Source: Viscum album
Taxonomy: Eukaryota; Streptophyta; Magnoliopsida; Santalales; Viscaceae
NCBI GenBank assembly: GCA_963277665.1
Contig: OY728163.1
Location: forward strand, 1,901,236,644-1,901,300,643
DNA: 64,000 nucleotides
Direction: 5' to 3'
Part shown: positions 61,574-64,000 of the stretch, piece after piece
Numbering within the stretch: the first letter of the stretch is position 1
How the letters are laid out: each line of letters begins with the position of its first letter
Notes under the pieces: generated by a model
What the model was told of the DNA's origin: nothing
What the model saw: the letters and a program-made list of their open reading frames with translations, nothing else
Databases searched by the model: none
Translations under genes and position numbers: made by a program

Positions 61574-64000
61574 TGTAATGCCTCGACGCAGGTGCCCATC
61601 AACAGTTCCCTGAGCTGGTTTTCAACAAAAACCCAAGAATTCCACCCCACACACTATAGAATTTGGACTAGCAGTAAGGGTCTGGTATGTGATTCATTGG
61701 GAAACTATGACCTCATTTATTAGAGTAAAATTCCAACAGAAACAAATTAACAGTAGCAGAAGCATGTATAATAAAAGCAATACACATGTCACAAGATAAC
61801 AAAAAAGGAAACAAAATATCCAACTGAAAGGGAGAACCTGATATACCCATATAAGATGCAAGTGTCTATAATTTAACCTAAATTAATACATTAGGGCTCC
61901 CCAGGTGGGTTTTGAAAAATGTCTAGTTCCCTCTTACAAGCATTAGCACCAATCAATCACCTATCCTAGGTCCATTGCCCTTATCTGATCCCGAAACAAT
62001 ATAATGTACTTAGGTATCAATCATCAATTCCAAATAGGGTGTGAGTACAACACTGTAGGCCACCCCAACCATATCTAAAAAAATCTACTTAAAATATAGT
62101 GCATGATGTTTTATAATGAAATAAGTACAGTTCAATAAAAAACAGTTTATCACATTCTCATTAATTATTATCAATCTACATTAACTCTAGGGTTCCAAAG
62201 GATAGCCGTACCTCAAAACTAACTTCATCTCATACCATATCATGATGTTTTCCTAGGTAATATCTTTTATTCATACCTAATTCGAGCTAAAGTTCAATGT
62301 ATTATTGGATCTATGATATCTCAGTACATGAATTGACTCATCTCAGAGTTCGAATATTCTCATGTGAGGCCATAACTCGTAGTAACATTATTTATATTAT
62401 ATAATTTTACATATAAGATGAACATTTTAAAGCTAACAATATCACTAACATAAGTAATATGACCATGTTACCATGCTTACTATTCAATAGAATGATTTTC
62501 TTCCTGTTCTCTTTACTCATAAGTATAATGACCATGTTACCATGTGTACTTATCAATTTAGAATGACCATGAACCCATTTTCTTTACGCATAAGTATGAT
62601 GACCATGTTACCATTTGTACATATCAATTTAGAATAACCACGTTCCAATTCATTATCACATAAATTATTTACCAATTAATTATCCACATTAATCCCATTA
62701 CTAATTCAACCATTAGTTAAACACATACATTCCATTAGTTAACTCGACAATTAACTAAGTGAATTAAACCATTAAGTAATTCATCAATTAATTAATAAAT
62801 ATCAAAATTAATAATCTATAATTAGTTTTCTAGAATTTATTATCTCGTTCTAATCTCAACTTTTTATAATTAATCCAAAAATGAATTAGTTATATCTTTT
62901 TAACAAAGGAGCATAATTTAGGAACAATTAATTATCCCAACATTTCCATTTAAAGATCTCATAATTAATCATCGGATTAATTATCAAGATTAAAACCCCA
63001 ATATCTTATTATAAATTTCCCCAAAATAATTATCTAATAGGGAATCCCTTTAGTATCATGATTAATTACCCAATAAATTACATATTGAAACAATTCTTCG
63101 ACAACTAAATGGTCAATATAATAAATCCAATTCAAGGAAATCAATTGATAAATGATGATTAAAATTAATCAATAATGCATATACATATCACATCCACAAA
63201 TATGGGAATTAGATTTTTACCACCCACCTTGGTTCATTGACAGACGTTTTCTCGACAAAAGTACCCAAAATACAGGCAGTACAACAACGCTGATATGAGT
63301 TCCTGATCTAAATCCCTAAACAATAATCAAGATCAAATACATCCAGATCTAGATCCAAAAAACTTTATCTAGATATCACCTCATAGGTTTAGATCCATGG
63401 AAACAGAGGATATCTTGCATGAAAAGAAAACAATAGAATGGAGAAAGAAAGGCTGAAACATCAGGATGAAAACCACTTACTCAGAGAAGTGGGGATCTTC
63501 AATTCAAGATTTCTATCTTGAATAATGGTGTTTTTAAGGATTAGGAATCCCTTTGTGTCGATTTGAGAACCTTCATTTACCCTTATAAATATAAAATCAT
63601 GTGTTAGGGATTCATAAGAGGTTAAAAATCATTAAAAGTTTAAAATTTGTGAGATCCAAAATTTTAGGATATCGTTGTCGACCCTCGCACGGTTTAGTAA
63701 CACAATTAGACAAACCATGCGCTAACAATGCATTATCCACCACTTCAAGAAGGGCCTCATAAGACCACATGGAATGGAATATCAAAACCTGATTTAACCA
63801 TGCGGAAGGTACTACATCAAATACCATAGATCACATGGTTTATCCTAGGAAGCCACATAGTTTGTACAAACTATGTCCTAACTATGCACAACATCTTTTC
63901 TCTATGATTTTATAATAAATCACCCAAAGCACCCCAAGTCATAATAACCATGAACGGTACCTGAAATAAAACCTGAGATAACTCTTGAAATGGTCGAGAA
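61574..64000 (-). repeat. E3 5' LTR (right copy), cut by the window end
   Basis: Begins TGTAATGCCTCGACGC. At least 2427 bp, against 2470 bp for the two parts of the left copy together. It holds the empty E2 target site TACAG (62126-62130). Confidence 0.9.

Larger units (their letters stand above)
33973..64000 (-). mobile_element. E3: outer chromovirus of a three-level nest
   Basis: A minus-strand Ty3/gypsy element. Its 3' LTR is the left one, now split in two by E2: 33973-34532 and 54377-56286. Its coding relics lie at 56330-60960 in minus-strand order gag, protease, RT, RNase H, integrase, chromodomain-like tail. Its 5' LTR is 61574 to the window end. Aligning LTR ends (left copy ends ATTACA at 56286) suggests that about 6 bases of the right LTR lie beyond 64000. 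The left LTR begins TATAATGC where the right begins TGTAATGC. As host to the other two it must be the oldest of the three. Confidence 0.9.

Overview
This window looks like intergenic nuclear DNA of a seed plant. I found no cellular gene, no tRNA or rRNA gene and no CRISPR array. It is very AT-rich and is built almost wholly from old, decayed retrotransposons of plant type: three Ty3/gypsy chromoviruses with long LTRs (about 2.2-2.6 kb), one Ty1/copia element and one L1-type LINE with a C-terminal RNase H. Primer-binding sites like plant initiator tRNA-Met (TGGTATCAGAG and variants) are visible in three of the LTR elements. The strong AT bias, and stop codons that often look like C-to-T or G-to-A changes, suggest long-term deamination of methylated DNA. 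Very AT-rich, slow-turnover plant genomes (Welwitschia is one known case) would fit, but the species cannot be fixed from this sequence.

Layout. 1-663: GC-richer 3' end of an LTR. 664-4151: AT-rich, no gene seen. 4152-~13400: gypsy element E1 (+), complete but wrecked. ~13400-24010: AT-rich, with one possible LTR remnant near 17560-17890. ~24010-30620: near-full-length L1-type LINE (-). 30620-33972: AT-rich, with a 36-bp minisatellite at 31322-31560. 33973-64000: a three-level nest. The oldest element is chromovirus E3 (-), which runs a few bases past the window end. Chromovirus E2 (+, 34533-54371) sits inside E3's left LTR with a TACAA target duplication. The copia element (-, 43740-53726) sits inside E2's 3' LTR with a TATAT target duplication. 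Both insertions are confirmed by an unoccupied copy of the same site in the partner LTR.

Function. Each LTR element once encoded gag, protease, reverse transcriptase, RNase H and integrase. The gypsy elements also keep a recognisable chromodomain-like tail after integrase. None is now autonomous: every protease active site is altered, every catalytic RT Asp-Asp pair in the LTR elements is altered, and frames are broken by stops and shifts. The most unusual parts are the copia leader (a GC-rich module with a sense ORF and three tandem AAGACCCC hairpins), a CpG-rich double palindrome in the E2 LTR, the 36-bp minisatellite, and the ATGA overlap joining the two LINE ORFs. Domain calls come from reading translations by eye; exact ends of decayed coding regions are approximate.
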